From Lentinula raphanica (taxonomy: Eukaryota > Basidiomycota > Agaricomycetes > Agaricales > Omphalotaceae), in assembly GCA_027919835.1 (NCBI GenBank), contig JANVFP010000026.1:434001-498000 (forward strand): a stretch of DNA of 64,000 nucleotides. Reading direction: 5' to 3'. Shown here in pieces: positions 23,110-34,058 of the stretch (position 1 is the first letter of the stretch; every line of letters begins with the position of its first letter). The notes beneath the pieces were generated by a model. The model did no database searches, was not told the DNA's origin, and saw only the letters and a list, made by a program, of their open reading frames with translations. The position numbers were made by a program, and so were the translations under genes.

Positions 23110-23186
23110 CCACTGTCTTTTTGTCTATCTTCACCTCAGACTCATCTTACATCGTTTGCTTCACTCTCTCCCACCCTCTCACTGAT

Positions 23187-24233
23187 ATGTCTGGCTGTGC
23201 AACGCTATCAGGCATTGCTGTTTTGGAAAATGTGCGAACTGATATTGGACAAACACTTTTGTTCGATGCACATTTCTACTTCTATGATGATCCTTCATCG
23301 ACCAATGCTCTTCTTGCCCTTCTTCGCTATTACAACATTGACAATTATACCTTTGATCCTGAGGTACCATTCAAATGTTTTGTACAAGTCAATGTAAGTT
23401 TTCCTTGATACATATATATGTATGATATTATATTAGCTGACCTACTCAATACAGGTGGCACGGATGGAAGCCTTTTGCAATGAAAATTACCTGAGCATCG
23501 GTATGGAGTTGAAAGATTATGTGTTAGTTGGAGACATTGTTCAGGTATGTGCATTATTTCAATGTTATTGCTTGCATTTTGCTCACCGTGTCTTCATTAG
23601 CTGATTCCCGCTGAGAGTTCCGATCCAAAGTTCCGACCTTTCCTCACTGTTTGCGGCATTGTTACATCTTACAATCGGGATGCTGAAGAGAAGAAAATCG
23701 AAGTTGCACCTGTGGTGTTTACTCATGTTCTGGGATCAAAGCAAAATCAAAATGCTTCACTCGCCAACTCTGCTTCAGCTCAGCATCAGTTGCCATCGCC
23801 ATCATTTCCAGTCAGTTATATCATTCCTCAAACGAGCCGATGGAAGGCAGAAAGAGTGCCCAAGGTTTCAATTGGAACATATGTATGTTTAGAAGGATTC
23901 TTGCACATGGTTCATCGTGATTCATCTGGCATGGTTGAGCGTTTTGATGCTGAGCTTGACAAAATCACATATCTGGGTCGTCCATATGTGCCTGCAAGCA
24001 GTCGAAAACTTCCTGTACCAGTGAACAGTATGTTTTTTTTATTCTTTGGATGCTCTGCAGTCTACTAACATATTCAAAACATTTCAGCCCCATCCACTCC
24101 AGCAAATAAGAAACTGAAATTCAGCTACTCTGACAGTGTGCCATCGCCAAGCCCGGCTACTGGTAAAAGAAAGCTCAGTAACCTTGATAACACTGGCTAC
24201 TCTTCTACTACCTCTCTTGGATCTTCACCTTGA
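23187..24233 (+). CDS. Helitron companion protein, OB-fold-like (possible ssDNA-binding protein)
   Basis: Four exons give a protein of about 290 residues. The N-terminal part starts MSGCATLSGIAVLENVRTD. The middle has the barrel-like strand pattern LKDYVLVGDIVQ-LIPAE and FLTVCGIVTSYNRD, followed by VSIGTYVCLEGFLHMVHRD. The C-terminal tail is Ser/Pro/Lys-rich (STPANKKLKFSYSDS, GKRKLSNLD), like a nuclear localisation region. Introns begin at 23394, 23545 and 24028 with GT(A/G)(A/T)G-type donors. It lies between the helicase stop and the Helitron 3' end, on the same strand and with its own TATA box, so it travels with the element. Plant and some animal Helitrons carry RPA-like single-strand-binding proteins. 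The analogy is inference; no conserved RPA zinc finger is visible. Confidence 0.6.
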
Positions 24234-24786
24234 TTGCATGTAATTACTATTGTTATTGTTATTGTATTTTATACTTCATGAATTATTGACGAAACCCAGT
24301 GAATATAACCCAAGTTCCAGTCATGACCTACGCCCGTGCGCGAGCGAACAGCAGTCTGACATTGAACGAGGGACTGGACAACAATGTTTAAGCCATTGCC
24401 TATGTCTGTGCACGAGCGAACTGCAGTTCAGCTTCAACACCATTGGACAGCAGGCAAAAATCCACCAGCACAAACAGCCACCTGAGCGCTCAATAGTCAC
24501 AACAAAACAGCACTGATAGTTGGTGCAAAAAGGGGGGTACATAATGTAAAACAACAACAATCACTTACCTTGAAGGGCAGCCAGGCCAAGGATGATTCAA
24601 TAACAGAGCGTTTGCATAACCGGTTTGTGTGATGTACTGGCAATGGGAGAAAGCAAGCAAGGAAGAAACGGTGGGAGAAACGGTGGGAGAAAAAGAAAAC
24701 CTTAGTCACATGATAACCAAGTGCTCGAGCTCAAGATCAGCGCTCAAAAGACACACTGGTAAACATAGAGATCTTTGACACTTGAG

Positions 24787-24812
24787 CCGTGCATTGCACG
24801 GGTCACTGCTAG
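24787..24812 (+). other. Helitron 3' terminal hairpin and CTAG terminus
   Basis: Stem CCGTGC (24787-24792), loop ATT, stem GCACGG (24796-24801), spacer of 7 nt, then CTAG ending at 24812 with T following. In Helitrons this structure is the transposition terminator. Confidence 0.85.
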
Positions 24813-25901
24813 TTTGTGAGTCATTTGAGGTCATTTGTCCTCGTCATTGCAATTACATAGTACTTATTCGCCCTTATGCGGCGACGAATCTAGCTGCCAG
24901 TATCCTTCGAATGGTTGGTTCTTTCAAGTTTCCAAGAATTGCCAGATAACGATCACGGGGGCTATGTCTTTGGCCATGTAGGTCTGCTCCTGTCTGCTCA
25001 GAGTGGCTATGAACAATTGAATATTTGAATGGTGAAGGGTTGGCAATGGGTATGTGATGAACTCATCGAAGCGAGTACTTTCTCGTATTCCGAAGGTCTG
25101 CGAAGGTCTGCGACAGGGATACACCACGCGTGTGGACGCCAAGGATGCTATACAGTGGCACAGCTCAGCACAGCTGTTACTCGATATCAATCCTGACATG
25201 GTACATAGCAACATATCAAAATTCCAAAACCCAGTCAATCCCATTCTGCGTCTCAAAGGCGTTTTCCACCACAATTTCCTATCTCCACCTCCTATGTTCG
25301 CAAACCGTTGATCTACTTCCACAAAGGTCCACGAAGTTTTTCAGACCCTCACCGGAAGTTCATCTAAGTCTATATGTACGACTTTGTCTACGAACTGAGC
25401 AATTTAAGCGGGTCCTCAGAGAACATCGGCTCCACCAATCGCATCAGCAGCCCTCCATATTGGTCTATATCGCGCATGAGGGCTATGTATCTATAGATGC
25501 ATATGGAAGAATAGTCTTGGACAGCCTTTGTCAAGGTTCGTTCAGTATGTATATAGATAGGCAAAGAAGGACTAATCGTCCCCCCAGTTACTGCTGGCCA
25601 GTTGCCCCGCTGTGAGTACTATGGTCTCTGACCATAATATCTGTCCCTGCTGTCAATTTCCGCTGACGACCACAATCATCTCAGTGTTTGCTCACAGCGT
25701 TTTGTTGTCTGGAATTGTCGCAAGTTCTTTTGTTTGCTCCCGCATAAGAAGTTACTCTGTACGTCGAAACATGTTACCTCAAAGCCACCTACTAACATTT
25801 GTCACGTAGATTCGCCCTCATTCGAAGTTATCGTAAGCAGTGTGGCTTTGCAAATGGGTTAGATAGTTACTTAGTAACTCATCATCCAGGCTTTGTAAAA
25901 C
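24813..25901. other. Unassigned region right of the Helitron
   Basis: Open stretches overlap on both strands (25054-25311 +, 25130-25615 +, 24924-25322 -). The + strand peptide QGYTTRVDAKDAIQWHSSAQ and the later EVHLSLYVRLCLRTEQFKRV look protein-like but match no family that I can name, and no exon chain links them. A tandem GTCTGCGAAG duplication sits at 25096-25115. A decayed or very divergent gene is possible. Confidence 0.35.
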
Positions 25902-26650
25902 ATGCATCTCCCTATCATCCTCGTCGTCTCCGTCGCTGCATCTGCTGGTTGTGCGCTGCCGTTGGACAATGTAAGCTACTGCTATATGCTTGTTATTCGT
26001 AAATTTAAACCAAGGGTTCCCCTCATACTCAGGTATACTCAGACATCAGTATCATTCCAAGTGCAAAAGGTCTCGAGGTCCGAATCCCGGAAGTCCTGTA
26101 TCCCAGAGCTGGGCCTGATCCTTTGCAGCGCGCCCGATTTCGGCCTATCTTACCTCGGCCTATCTTACCTACCCGCAGTTGGTCCCTCCCAATTAGGCTC
26201 CCAAAACCATCTTCACAGCGCAAAAAACGAGAGAAGTTTGAGCTGAAGTGTAAATTCTGCGATCCTGCAAAGCCGGAAGAAGATTGCACACGAGCTCAAG
26301 ATCGGCTTACAGATAAACTAGTCCAGTGGCTAGTTCAAAATATAATGTCAGGATTCGCCGAAATATTGGCGAAGGAAGGCATGGTGTTTGATAAGGGGAT
26401 CCAAGTACATATCGACCCCGCTAATCACCACTATCCACATGATTACACTCAGCTCCTGAAGGATGGCTTTCAAGCCTGGATCATAGGCGTACCAGACCTG
26501 GGCGACCTGCGACTATCCGCCGATATCATCCGTGAACCCTCAGCGGACGGAGAATACAAAGGCGCAGTCACAACCTCGATTTTTCAGATTTCGTCCACTG
26601 CTGAGATCTTCACCGCGACGAGGACTCCTTTTTGGTGGCCGTATCAGTGA
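25902..26650 (+). CDS. Small secreted protein of unknown function
   Basis: Exon 1 codes a clean signal peptide, MHLPIILVVSVAASAGCALP. After an intron from 25971 (GTAAGC) to the AG just before 26034, a long exon reads VYSDISIIPSAKGLEVRIPE, continues through a Pro/Arg-rich linker with two tandem copies of RPILP, then a domain starting FELKCKFCDPAKPEEDC with three spaced cysteines. The rest is a helical and strand-rich segment ending PFWWPYQ at 26650. The mature protein is about 210 residues. I do not recognise the family. The final codon may instead enter another short intron (GTGAGT at 26647), which would change only the last residues. Confidence 0.5.
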
Positions 26651-27518
26651 GTATAGCTTTCAATCTGAAGATTTCTTACCCGTATTCACTTCCTTGAATT
26701 TCCTAAAGGTATGAGTCTGACAGTGACTAGGTGACATTGATAACAATGGATCCGCAATCAACTTCTAGCTAGTACGCTCCATTACATCCGACCTCCTCAA
26801 TGATCTCAGTGAGGTTTGTTGACCATCCTTTGTCGTGGCATAGTAAACAGCGGCGCGGTGCCCTCCGTTGCTTTAGTAGAAAACTTTTCTTGGGTTCCCT
26901 ATGTAAAATTCAATATGCATCCTTCTCTATCCTTCTATACATATGACTCTGCGTAAACGTTACCTGGAAGCTGAGCACTGAAATTTGAAACCCCAATTTC
27001 AAGTCACTTCACCCCCTCACCCTTGATGATGAAAGTTTTTGAGATAGCTCAGAGCCATATAGTACTCGGTTACCCGGGGCATGATAAACAGGAGGAATGC
27101 TGGACATCTAGTTACCTTGAAGTGCAAAACAATGATCTGACCCGCATACATGATATAAACTGTTCACTGAAATTATTTGTGATAGTAGGAAGGACGGCCG
27201 TATGTCCACGTACGTCCACTCGCTGCGCCACGTCGTACTTTTCTATTTGCCTGTGGGCCACAACCTAAGGCTATTGGAATTTGGTCTTTTGAAGAATATA
27301 AGGCAGGATTGGGAACCGCCATGCCCAAGCACCCGAGATTCATAATTTGTTATCCTTATAACACGAGTTTCTCAATTTGCGCACTTCAAAACTACATACG
27401 TAGCTCAAACCCGCATGCTACCCTATGCTACCCCATATTTCATCAAAAATCTCTCTAATTCCAATGCCCTCGCACTCTGTCCTCTCTTTTCGTTGAGATC
27501 TCCGAACATTTCTCCTCC
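26651..27518. other. Intergenic region
   Basis: Nothing is recognised. The open stretch 27023-27268 has no family resemblance. The region separates the secreted orphan from the 3' end of the phosphodiesterase gene, so it holds mainly the two 3' ends. Confidence 0.5.
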
Positions 27519-30283
27519 TTAGCATGCCAAATGCTCCTTCGTCAACATCCTGAAGTCACCAAGAACTGGTGAGTGACCAGAAATAAAGACTAGTGAATAT
27601 ACATACACAGTTGTTTTGAGAACGAAAGGCTCTTTGATCACAAATCGTTGTATTTTTACAGTTGTCGACATCAGTGCAAGGAGAAACAGCTCCGCCGCGG
27701 CTGAGGAAAGTGTTGAACAGTTGGAATGCAGTGTCGTTCGTCATAAATACTTCGGTGAGGTTGTGCCAAAATGCAGGGGTCAGTTCCGAGGTGGCGGGTA
27801 GACCGACGAGAGGCCCGTAAGTTTCTCGAGCATCATAGTAGACTGACCAGGTCGCTTCATTGGAACTCAGCATCAAATGAAGAGGAAAGGTTCAAATAGA
27901 TACGTACGGTTCTTCTGGAAGGACGGATCGGAAATGTTTGCTGCAAGTCGTCTGGTTCAATTTTCCCAACTTCAACGATTGAGAACAATTACGACCCACC
28001 AAAGATAACGCGGATGTTCATGATACCAAAAGTATCGGGATCCACATCGTATACCTTGAATGCCGGATTTCCACCTGAATCTCTATGAGGCTTTGGAAGA
28101 CTATGCTCATGCCAATGCAAAGCTTACTGGTTGGGGTGAGAGCAGGACACTGGCATCGAATGGTTAATTTAAGAAAGAATGACATAGCACTGGCAACAAC
28201 ACACTATGAGGCCTACGCCGACTGCATTAGCTGCTGTTTGATCACTGTAGTCCGAGTACGCTATCTCGAACTGATCCTGTAGATCGTTGTTATCTCGGAA
28301 TCACTTATCTAGAATCATATTACAGAAACAGACGTATGTGTTCAACTCACCTTGTGACTGTGACCAAAGAATTGACCTACGATAGTATCTTTGTATCTTT
28401 GCAGAATCTGATCATAGTAATTGGACTCCACCATCCGTGTAAGTAACGTTTTGAAGGTACCAAAAGCGTTACGAAAACCAACCTGATCTTCAATTGTGTC
28501 GGCCTTTCCAAGAGGGATATGACCAATGACCCAGACTCTTTGTCCAGCATCCTCTGCTGCTTGAAGTTGCTCGACCATGAACGAGAGGATCCCATTAGGA
28601 TCAGGCCTGCAAAACTGCAGTGAGCATATAACAGTTGTTGAAGACACTTCCACTTACTGGAAAGAATCGCTATCATAAAGCCAAAGACTTCGGATTCATT
28701 TTTAGGCATACTACCCAGATAGCATGAAGTCACTTGAGGACGTACTTTTGTCTGTACCAATATTGCGTATTCACAGAGAGGATCCTAGATGGACAACAAA
28801 TCGGTCAAAGGGATGCAGTAGTTATTCATCAAAGTGGTATGCACATACACCAGGTTCATGTCGGGCACAGTGGCTGCATAGCTACCTGAAATATGGTCCA
28901 CTTGCTGACTGGCCGCATCACCGATCCAATGCTTTTTCAACATTCGAAAATTCAGCAAGTGACTCTTGTGACTTGAACTGACTCCATGCTGCTCTTACCT
29001 CCCATCCAGCGCTTTGGGTATCAAAAACCCATTGGACATCGAGAGTGGTGTCTGTTGTATTCCGAGGGAATGAGTTGACTGGTGTTGAATCACTTCAATG
29101 AATAATTAGCGCTTTCTAGATCAACAACAGATTAGCTACTTGCTGGTTTCCTGCGGCAAGCTTGAGATTGATACGAGTCCGACAAAGGGTATGAAGCCGC
29201 AACTCACCAATGGCAGGGAAAATTGGGGCAGTTATCTTTGAGAGCATCTCCGCGTTGAAATCTGTGAGGTCCGAAGTAACTTCACTAGGATAAGCAGATT
29301 CGGTCAGTGCCCTCCAAGTTGAAGTGCTTGACTTGCTCTTGAGTGGTCAGCCAGATGGCGCCTGAGCATAGTGAGTATGAACAGCAAGATCTCGACTGCT
29401 GGAAAAGCTATGAATGTGCACCTTCAACAACGTCCCCAGTGAAGATCACAAACGGAGCATTGAAGCTATTCACGGCCTCAAGCATTGAGTCCGCTAGAGA
29501 TACCGGCGAATCACACTTTGAGTTTCCAAACGGTTGAGCAGGATCAGTTATTGGGTCCCCGGCTTCATCTGCAAAGTTTCTGCAGCAGATATTCTGAAAG
29601 GCGTACAGATAAATGGCATCTTCAACTTTGCCAGGTATTGCTAGTCTCACCTTTGTGCAGTTTGCCTCGGAGCCAACCTGTGCGATTGTTGAAAACTGTA
29701 CAAACAGCGATGATATAGCATGCAACGCACCGTATACTCTCTATCAATATGGACATCACTGATGTGAACGACCTGGAATGGAGCCTTGCGTACAGTTGGA
29801 GTGCTTGGGGGAGCAACGGGTCCAGTGGGCGAAGGAAGGGGGACCGAGAATGCGTTCGGTGTTTTTGAAGCACAGAAACCGAAAAGAGCATCACAAAGCC
29901 GGTTCCCGGTTTGTCCAGCAACATCGATGCTACGAAGGTCGTGAGCAATGATCGGTCCAAGTCTGGACAATAGTCCACTGCAAACGTCGGGATCTTCCAA
30001 CTAGAAATAACTTGATCAGATTGTATGTTCACTGGCATTGTTGACATAAACCGGATGTCTCTACTTGAGCAATATCGCAGACTGCAATGAACGTGTCTGA
30101 GAACGCATCATTGCCTAGATGAGCGAGGACTTGGAGCGGAATCAATGCCGCAAGACATGAAGCACAATCGACAATGCTTTCGAGAACACTGAGAATTTGG
30201 GAGCTGTTCTGAGCAACGACACCGGTTACGGTGAAAGTTGCTAGCACACTCGTTAGGAGCCAAAGACGGCGGTAGTATAGCAT
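27519..30283 (-). CDS. Acid-sphingomyelinase-like phosphodiesterase with saposin B domain
   Basis: Secreted or vacuolar metallophosphoesterase of the ASM family, which cleaves sphingomyelin-type phosphodiesters using two zinc ions. The signal peptide MLYYRRLWLLTSVLATFTVT is followed by a saposin-B-like module (ESIVDCASCLAALIPL, FIAVCDIAQ, DPDVCSGLL), a Pro-rich linker, then the catalytic domain. This has VVHISDVHIDREY (metal ligands Asp and His), VIFTGDVVEGAHS, VWVIGHIPLGKAD and VGQFFGHSHK. The C-terminal region (WSVYYDARETYGPLVGLPAT, FMTNDTAFQLFNTFLSRGG) matches the helical tail, ending TKEHLAC at 27519. More than ten short introns. Start is the Met directly before the basic-hydrophobic signal peptide; an upstream in-frame Met at 30310 would add nine residues. 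The catalytic metal motifs seen are intact. Confidence 0.88.
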
Positions 30284-30905
30284 GGTTGTTGGGAGGTCAC
30301 ATAAACGCACCTGGTAACTTATATTATCTGATTACAGTGGGAGTATTCTTTGGTGACCACATTGTTCAGAGCATACTAATCACAAATGGTGCCTCAAGAA
30401 CACCGAGGCATGATATCTGGATATCAGATGAACAATTCAGTACCATGAACGCTCTCGTTCCATTTTCTGGCCTATTTTTGAAGTTCCTACGACGGCCCAT
30501 CGATGATAGCTATAAATGAAGAAATTCAGATGCTATATGCAGTGACAATAACAACGGCACGACACCACGGATTTTGAAGGTGAGAGAACCCAATGAAGCA
30601 TACAGAAAGTCGAATGTGTCCTGAAGTGCCGAGTCGGTCTGTTTTGAGATTTGTTACAGATTAGGTAGTTTCCATGCAACGTGCGGTTTGTGAGTAATTT
30701 GAACAAATCATAGAATGTGAGTGGAATCGCCCAAAGGAATTTCTGCCATGCGGTCCTCCAGGCCTCTTACCTTCCCTCACGGTTCTCGGAAAAGAATATG
30801 CAGTCGTTCTCCTCTCTACTCGCGATGACACAGAACGACGAGGAAACGCGGTAGATTTGCTTGCCTAGTAAACACGTATGTACAATCGAGTTGAGTGAGT
30901 GTGAA
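30284..30905. other. Intergenic region
   Basis: No gene seen. It contains the promoter of the phosphodiesterase gene (right of 30283) and the 3' flank of the DUF6593-like gene. The open stretch 30238-30519 (+) is antisense to the first and has no support. Confidence 0.5.
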
Positions 30906-31509
30906 TCAAGCAACTATTGCAGCGTTAACGGCCTCCTCCTCTTCTTTCTTTGCATATTGGCGCATGTAAAACAAAGTCAGAATTACTTCGTCAACTATGT
31001 GCGTCGCTTGCGGGTAGACGGAAATATTCTGTCGGTCATAGCGAGCGACCAGTGTGTGAAATCCATCTTGAGCAAGTAGCTGTGCCAAAATATGGGTTGA
31101 GTTATTTGAGAATTGACTGAAATTTCAATTTCATACCTCCCATACACCATGACTATGAGATTTCCACTTGTAGCTCCGTCCATCTGAAGCTGTGAACTCT
31201 TTGGAATCACTTCCGACTTATAAGCCGCCATAGGGAATTGGAAGGATGCGATTCAGCTCACCTGAAGTGACTTGATTCATGAGCTCGATGGGGGAGAAAA
31301 CTTCTCTCTCTGATCTCTACAATATTGTCGTGGAAGTCATGGAACTCTATGAAACCGATAGGTTCACGGTATGGTCCTTTGTACAACGTGCTTCGTTCGT
31401 GGTGGAGGATTCTAGAGGGAGTTTCGAGGACATAGGCAATAAGATTGTCTTGTCGATGAAGAACGGTGTTATTTTTGGTGCTCTTTTCGGTCGTGTAAAA
31501 GTCGGTCAT
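30906..31509 (-). CDS. DUF6593-like small protein
   Basis: Three exons. The first, MTDFYTTEKSTKNNTVLHRQ, has the two-strand start typical of this basidiomycete-expanded family. The second carries FTASDGRSYKWK. The last has GFHTLVARYDRQN, then HIVDEVILTLFYMRQYAKKE, ending in a Glu/Ala tail. The function of the family is unknown; members are small single-domain proteins of about 180-220 residues, often in many copies. The first intron does not join cleanly with its strongest donor (AG|GTGAGC), so the boundary around 31205-31260 is uncertain. It is divergently transcribed from the Dus1 gene, with about 200 bp shared between the starts. Confidence 0.6.
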
Positions 31510-31706
31510 GTTGTTTGAGAAGTGCGATTGCGGGCGGTGAAGACATCCTAACGACGCGTAGTGCTATTTATCTGAACTCTGGGGTTCGGGGTTTCCAGAC
31601 TTGTCGACGTTGAGCGCTGGTGAGCGTCGGGTGGAACTCCAAATTCAATTGAAATCAAATTCGCATTCGCTCGCCAAAAAACAGCGCTCACCATTTTTCC
31701 ACCACC

Positions 31707-32904
31707 ATGTCGCCAAACCTCTCTTTCATCGCAGCCCCCATGGTCAATCAGTCGGACTTTCCATTCCGCCGTCTCACCGCCCACTATGGCGCTACGACTG
31801 TCTATACGCAAATGTTGTCACCTGAAAGACTAATTCATGATCAAGAATATCTCGAGTTTCATCGCAGAGATCTGGAGTGTATTCACGAGAAACCTGTCAG
31901 TACAGTGGTACAACTCTGCGGTAATAATGCAGCAGAGATAGTGGAAGCGGGCAGGAAGATACAAGACCTCTGCGATGCCATCGGTGCGCGTTCATTATGG
32001 TCTTTCTCTACCTCACCGTGACATGATTCAAATCAGGACACCAGATCTCAACCTAGGATGTCCGCAAGAGGTAGCTAGAGATGGACATTTCGGAGCGTAT
32101 CTGCTGGGACAAAAGGATTGGCCCGTCGTAGAGAACATTGGTGGGTTATTTCATTCTTGTCCTCGAGCTTGGATTGTATCGAGCTCTGGTTCACAGTGTC
32201 CTGCATGGCTCAGTCTTTCAAAGTACCTGTGTCAACGAAGATCAGACTCTGCCAACCATCATTCAAGACTGTTGAACTTGCGGAACGGCTACAGGCATCT
32301 GGATCCTCTTGGATCACCTTGCACGCGCGTACTGTATCATCGCGTCGTCGTCGACAAGGTGCTGCAGATTTGTCCGAGGTCAAGAGACTCAAGCAATCTG
32401 AAAGCCTCACTATACCAGTGATCAGCAATGGCAATGTTAGAGGCTTCGGCGACCTCTCGAAAAACCTCGAGTACACAGGTGCTGACGGTTTGATGGTTGG
32501 AGAGACGCTTCTGGGTAATCCGTGGTTGGTAGTTTTGCTATTTCTTGTATTTAACACCCTCGTGAATCTAAAGAATTGCCATAGCATATTCTCCAATGAT
32601 GCCCTTCCTGATCCAGTCGCAATCTCTCTCGAATATTTGGATCTCTGCCGTTCGTACCCTGAAGTTGCAACACTCCAGACAATACAAACTCACATACGCC
32701 ATTTTATCGATTTCCAATGGTAAGTCTTCTTCCATCGTCTACTACCTACGGTTAGATCAACGAGATCACAGCACTCGTAGGCCTTGGTCCAAAAAATTAC
32801 GCGCCTCGTTGAACACATGTAAAACCTTGGATGATATCGAGCATCTCTTGAGAGTCAAGGTCCAACGTTGGCGAGGATGCTTGACCACCCTTCTCAAGAA
32901 GTAG
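31707..32904 (+). CDS. tRNA-dihydrouridine synthase (Dus1-type)
   Basis: FMN enzyme that reduces uridine to dihydrouridine in the tRNA D-loop; Dus1 targets positions 16/17. Motifs in order: FIAAPMVNQSDFPFRRL (FMN-binding first strand), TVVQLCGNNA, DLNLGCPQ (catalytic region), FKVPVSTKIRLC, WITLHART, IPVISNGNV, GADGLMVGETLLGNPWLF. The C-terminal helical tRNA-binding part has TIQTHIRHFIDFQ and KTLDDIEHLL. The intron before DLNLG starts GTGCGC and uses the acceptor GACACCAG near 32043. The C-terminus is ambiguous: the spliced frame stops at 32904. An overlapping frame reads MLDHPSQEVDSEDGDEQDL to a stop at 32957 and looks like a natural acidic tail, so a last intron or a frame error is possible. 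Confidence 0.85.
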
Positions 32905-33189
32905 ATTCTGAAGATGGAGATGAACAGGATCTTGATGTCGATGCATATATCATCTGACAATCCAAGTCATTTCTGACCTTTCGTAGAGATTCTAACGCAT
33001 TTTCTTTGCTACAAGATATGTGTGATAAAGTGAGGGAAGACCTCTAACGGCGAAAGCCCAGATTGCTTTTGCGATATGCGAGTATCTACAACTTGGCAAC
33101 AATGTGTAGGCGTTTCTAAACATGAAGAGCGCGCCGCGCCCTTAGAATTCTTCCCTGGTTAACAATGAGTTCTCGAGTCAATCAACATC

Positions 33190-34058
33190 TTATTGCCAGT
33201 CGTCATCCGAATCATTTGAACCCGAATCCCAATCCGTGCTCGAGCCGTCGTCTGTACTTGAGTCATCGTCGGTACTTGAGCCATCGTCGGTGCCTGAGCC
33301 ATCATCAGTACTCGAGCCGTTGTCAGTGCTCGAGCCAGAGTCCGTGCTATCTGTGTTGCTATTATCATCGCCGTCGACAAACACATACGTGACTGAAAGA
33401 TAGCAGCTTATTCAACATGTTGTAATTACGGACAAGATTACAACTTACTAGGAACTTCACCTTCCTCGATAGTTGCGATCTGAGTGAAAGCGCCTTCGGA
33501 CAGGTCGACCGAGTTGTCTGTACTGCACCCTGGACAGGCATCCGCAATCTTGACTATCACTGTCTGTGGAAAAATGTTATGCTGAAAATGAGCTTCTCTG
33601 AGCCCTCGAGTTCGATACATCGCAACGGACCTTCTGGTTCTTAGTGTTGGTGATCTTGATATACTTTCCACATAGAGGTGATACTTGGTTGAAATCACCG
33701 TAGTGCGCTTTCGGAAGAGCCGCGATCAACGCTGAATCTGGATTGACCTAGAAGTGTTTCATTGAGGTTACCGCTCCTCAAGAAGACTGCATGTCATCAA
33801 TCATTACCTGTCCGCACGCTCCCGCATTGCCGTCTTGTGTATAGTACGTCGCACTAGTGGGCGTCGAGTTGGTAGATACAGAGCCTGAGAGGTTTCAAGG
33901 ACTCACACTCCACCACTGAAAACTTGTGAATCTGAATCTCGAGCTTGCATAGATTCCCAAGGGCTGCGCCTGAGATGGGTGGGGATAGGCGCAGATTGAA
34001 CGTGAACGGAGGCCAGGAGAAGAGCGAGGAACGATGAGACAGATGAAAACTTGAACAT
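33190..34058 (-). CDS. Secreted expansin/RlpA-like double-psi barrel protein
   Basis: Small secreted protein. Signal peptide MFKFSSVSSFLALLLASVHV, a dibasic-rich propeptide, then the DPBB fold after splicing: TYYTQDGNAGACGQ, VNPDSALIAALPKAHYGDF, VSPLCGKYIKITN, TVIVKIADACPGCSTDNSVD, LSEGAFTQIA. These are typical of fungal barwin/RlpA-like proteins, which bind or loosen wall polysaccharides. The catalytic Asp of true expansins is not evident in this class. The C-terminus is a low-complexity tail made of about eight (S/G)STDDG hexads, acidic and probably flexible, ending NDSDDDWQ. Five exons. Convergent with Dus1. Confidence 0.8.

Larger units (their letters stand above)
16318..24812 (+). mobile_element. 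Autonomous Helitron (rolling-circle transposon)
   Basis: Element of about 8.5 kb encoding a Rep-helicase and a second gene on the same strand. The 3' end is well defined: a perfect 6-bp stem CCGTGC/GCACGG with a 3-nt loop (24787-24801), a 7-nt spacer, then terminal CTAG at 24809-24812 followed by T. This is the Helitron hairpin plus CTRR arrangement. The proposed 5' end is TCCTACATAATAAAG at 16318, preceded by A, which agrees with insertion between A and T without target duplication and with typical TC starts. The 5' end is an inference from its resemblance to known termini. The encoded protein is nearly full length, so the copy is young or was recently active. The gene is interrupted by a smaller inverted-repeat element (18731-18955). 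Confidence 0.85.

Noticed and set aside
24924..25322. 132-codon minus-strand open frame
   Set aside because: Overlaps equally open plus-strand frames; no domain, no exon partners, no promoter evidence.
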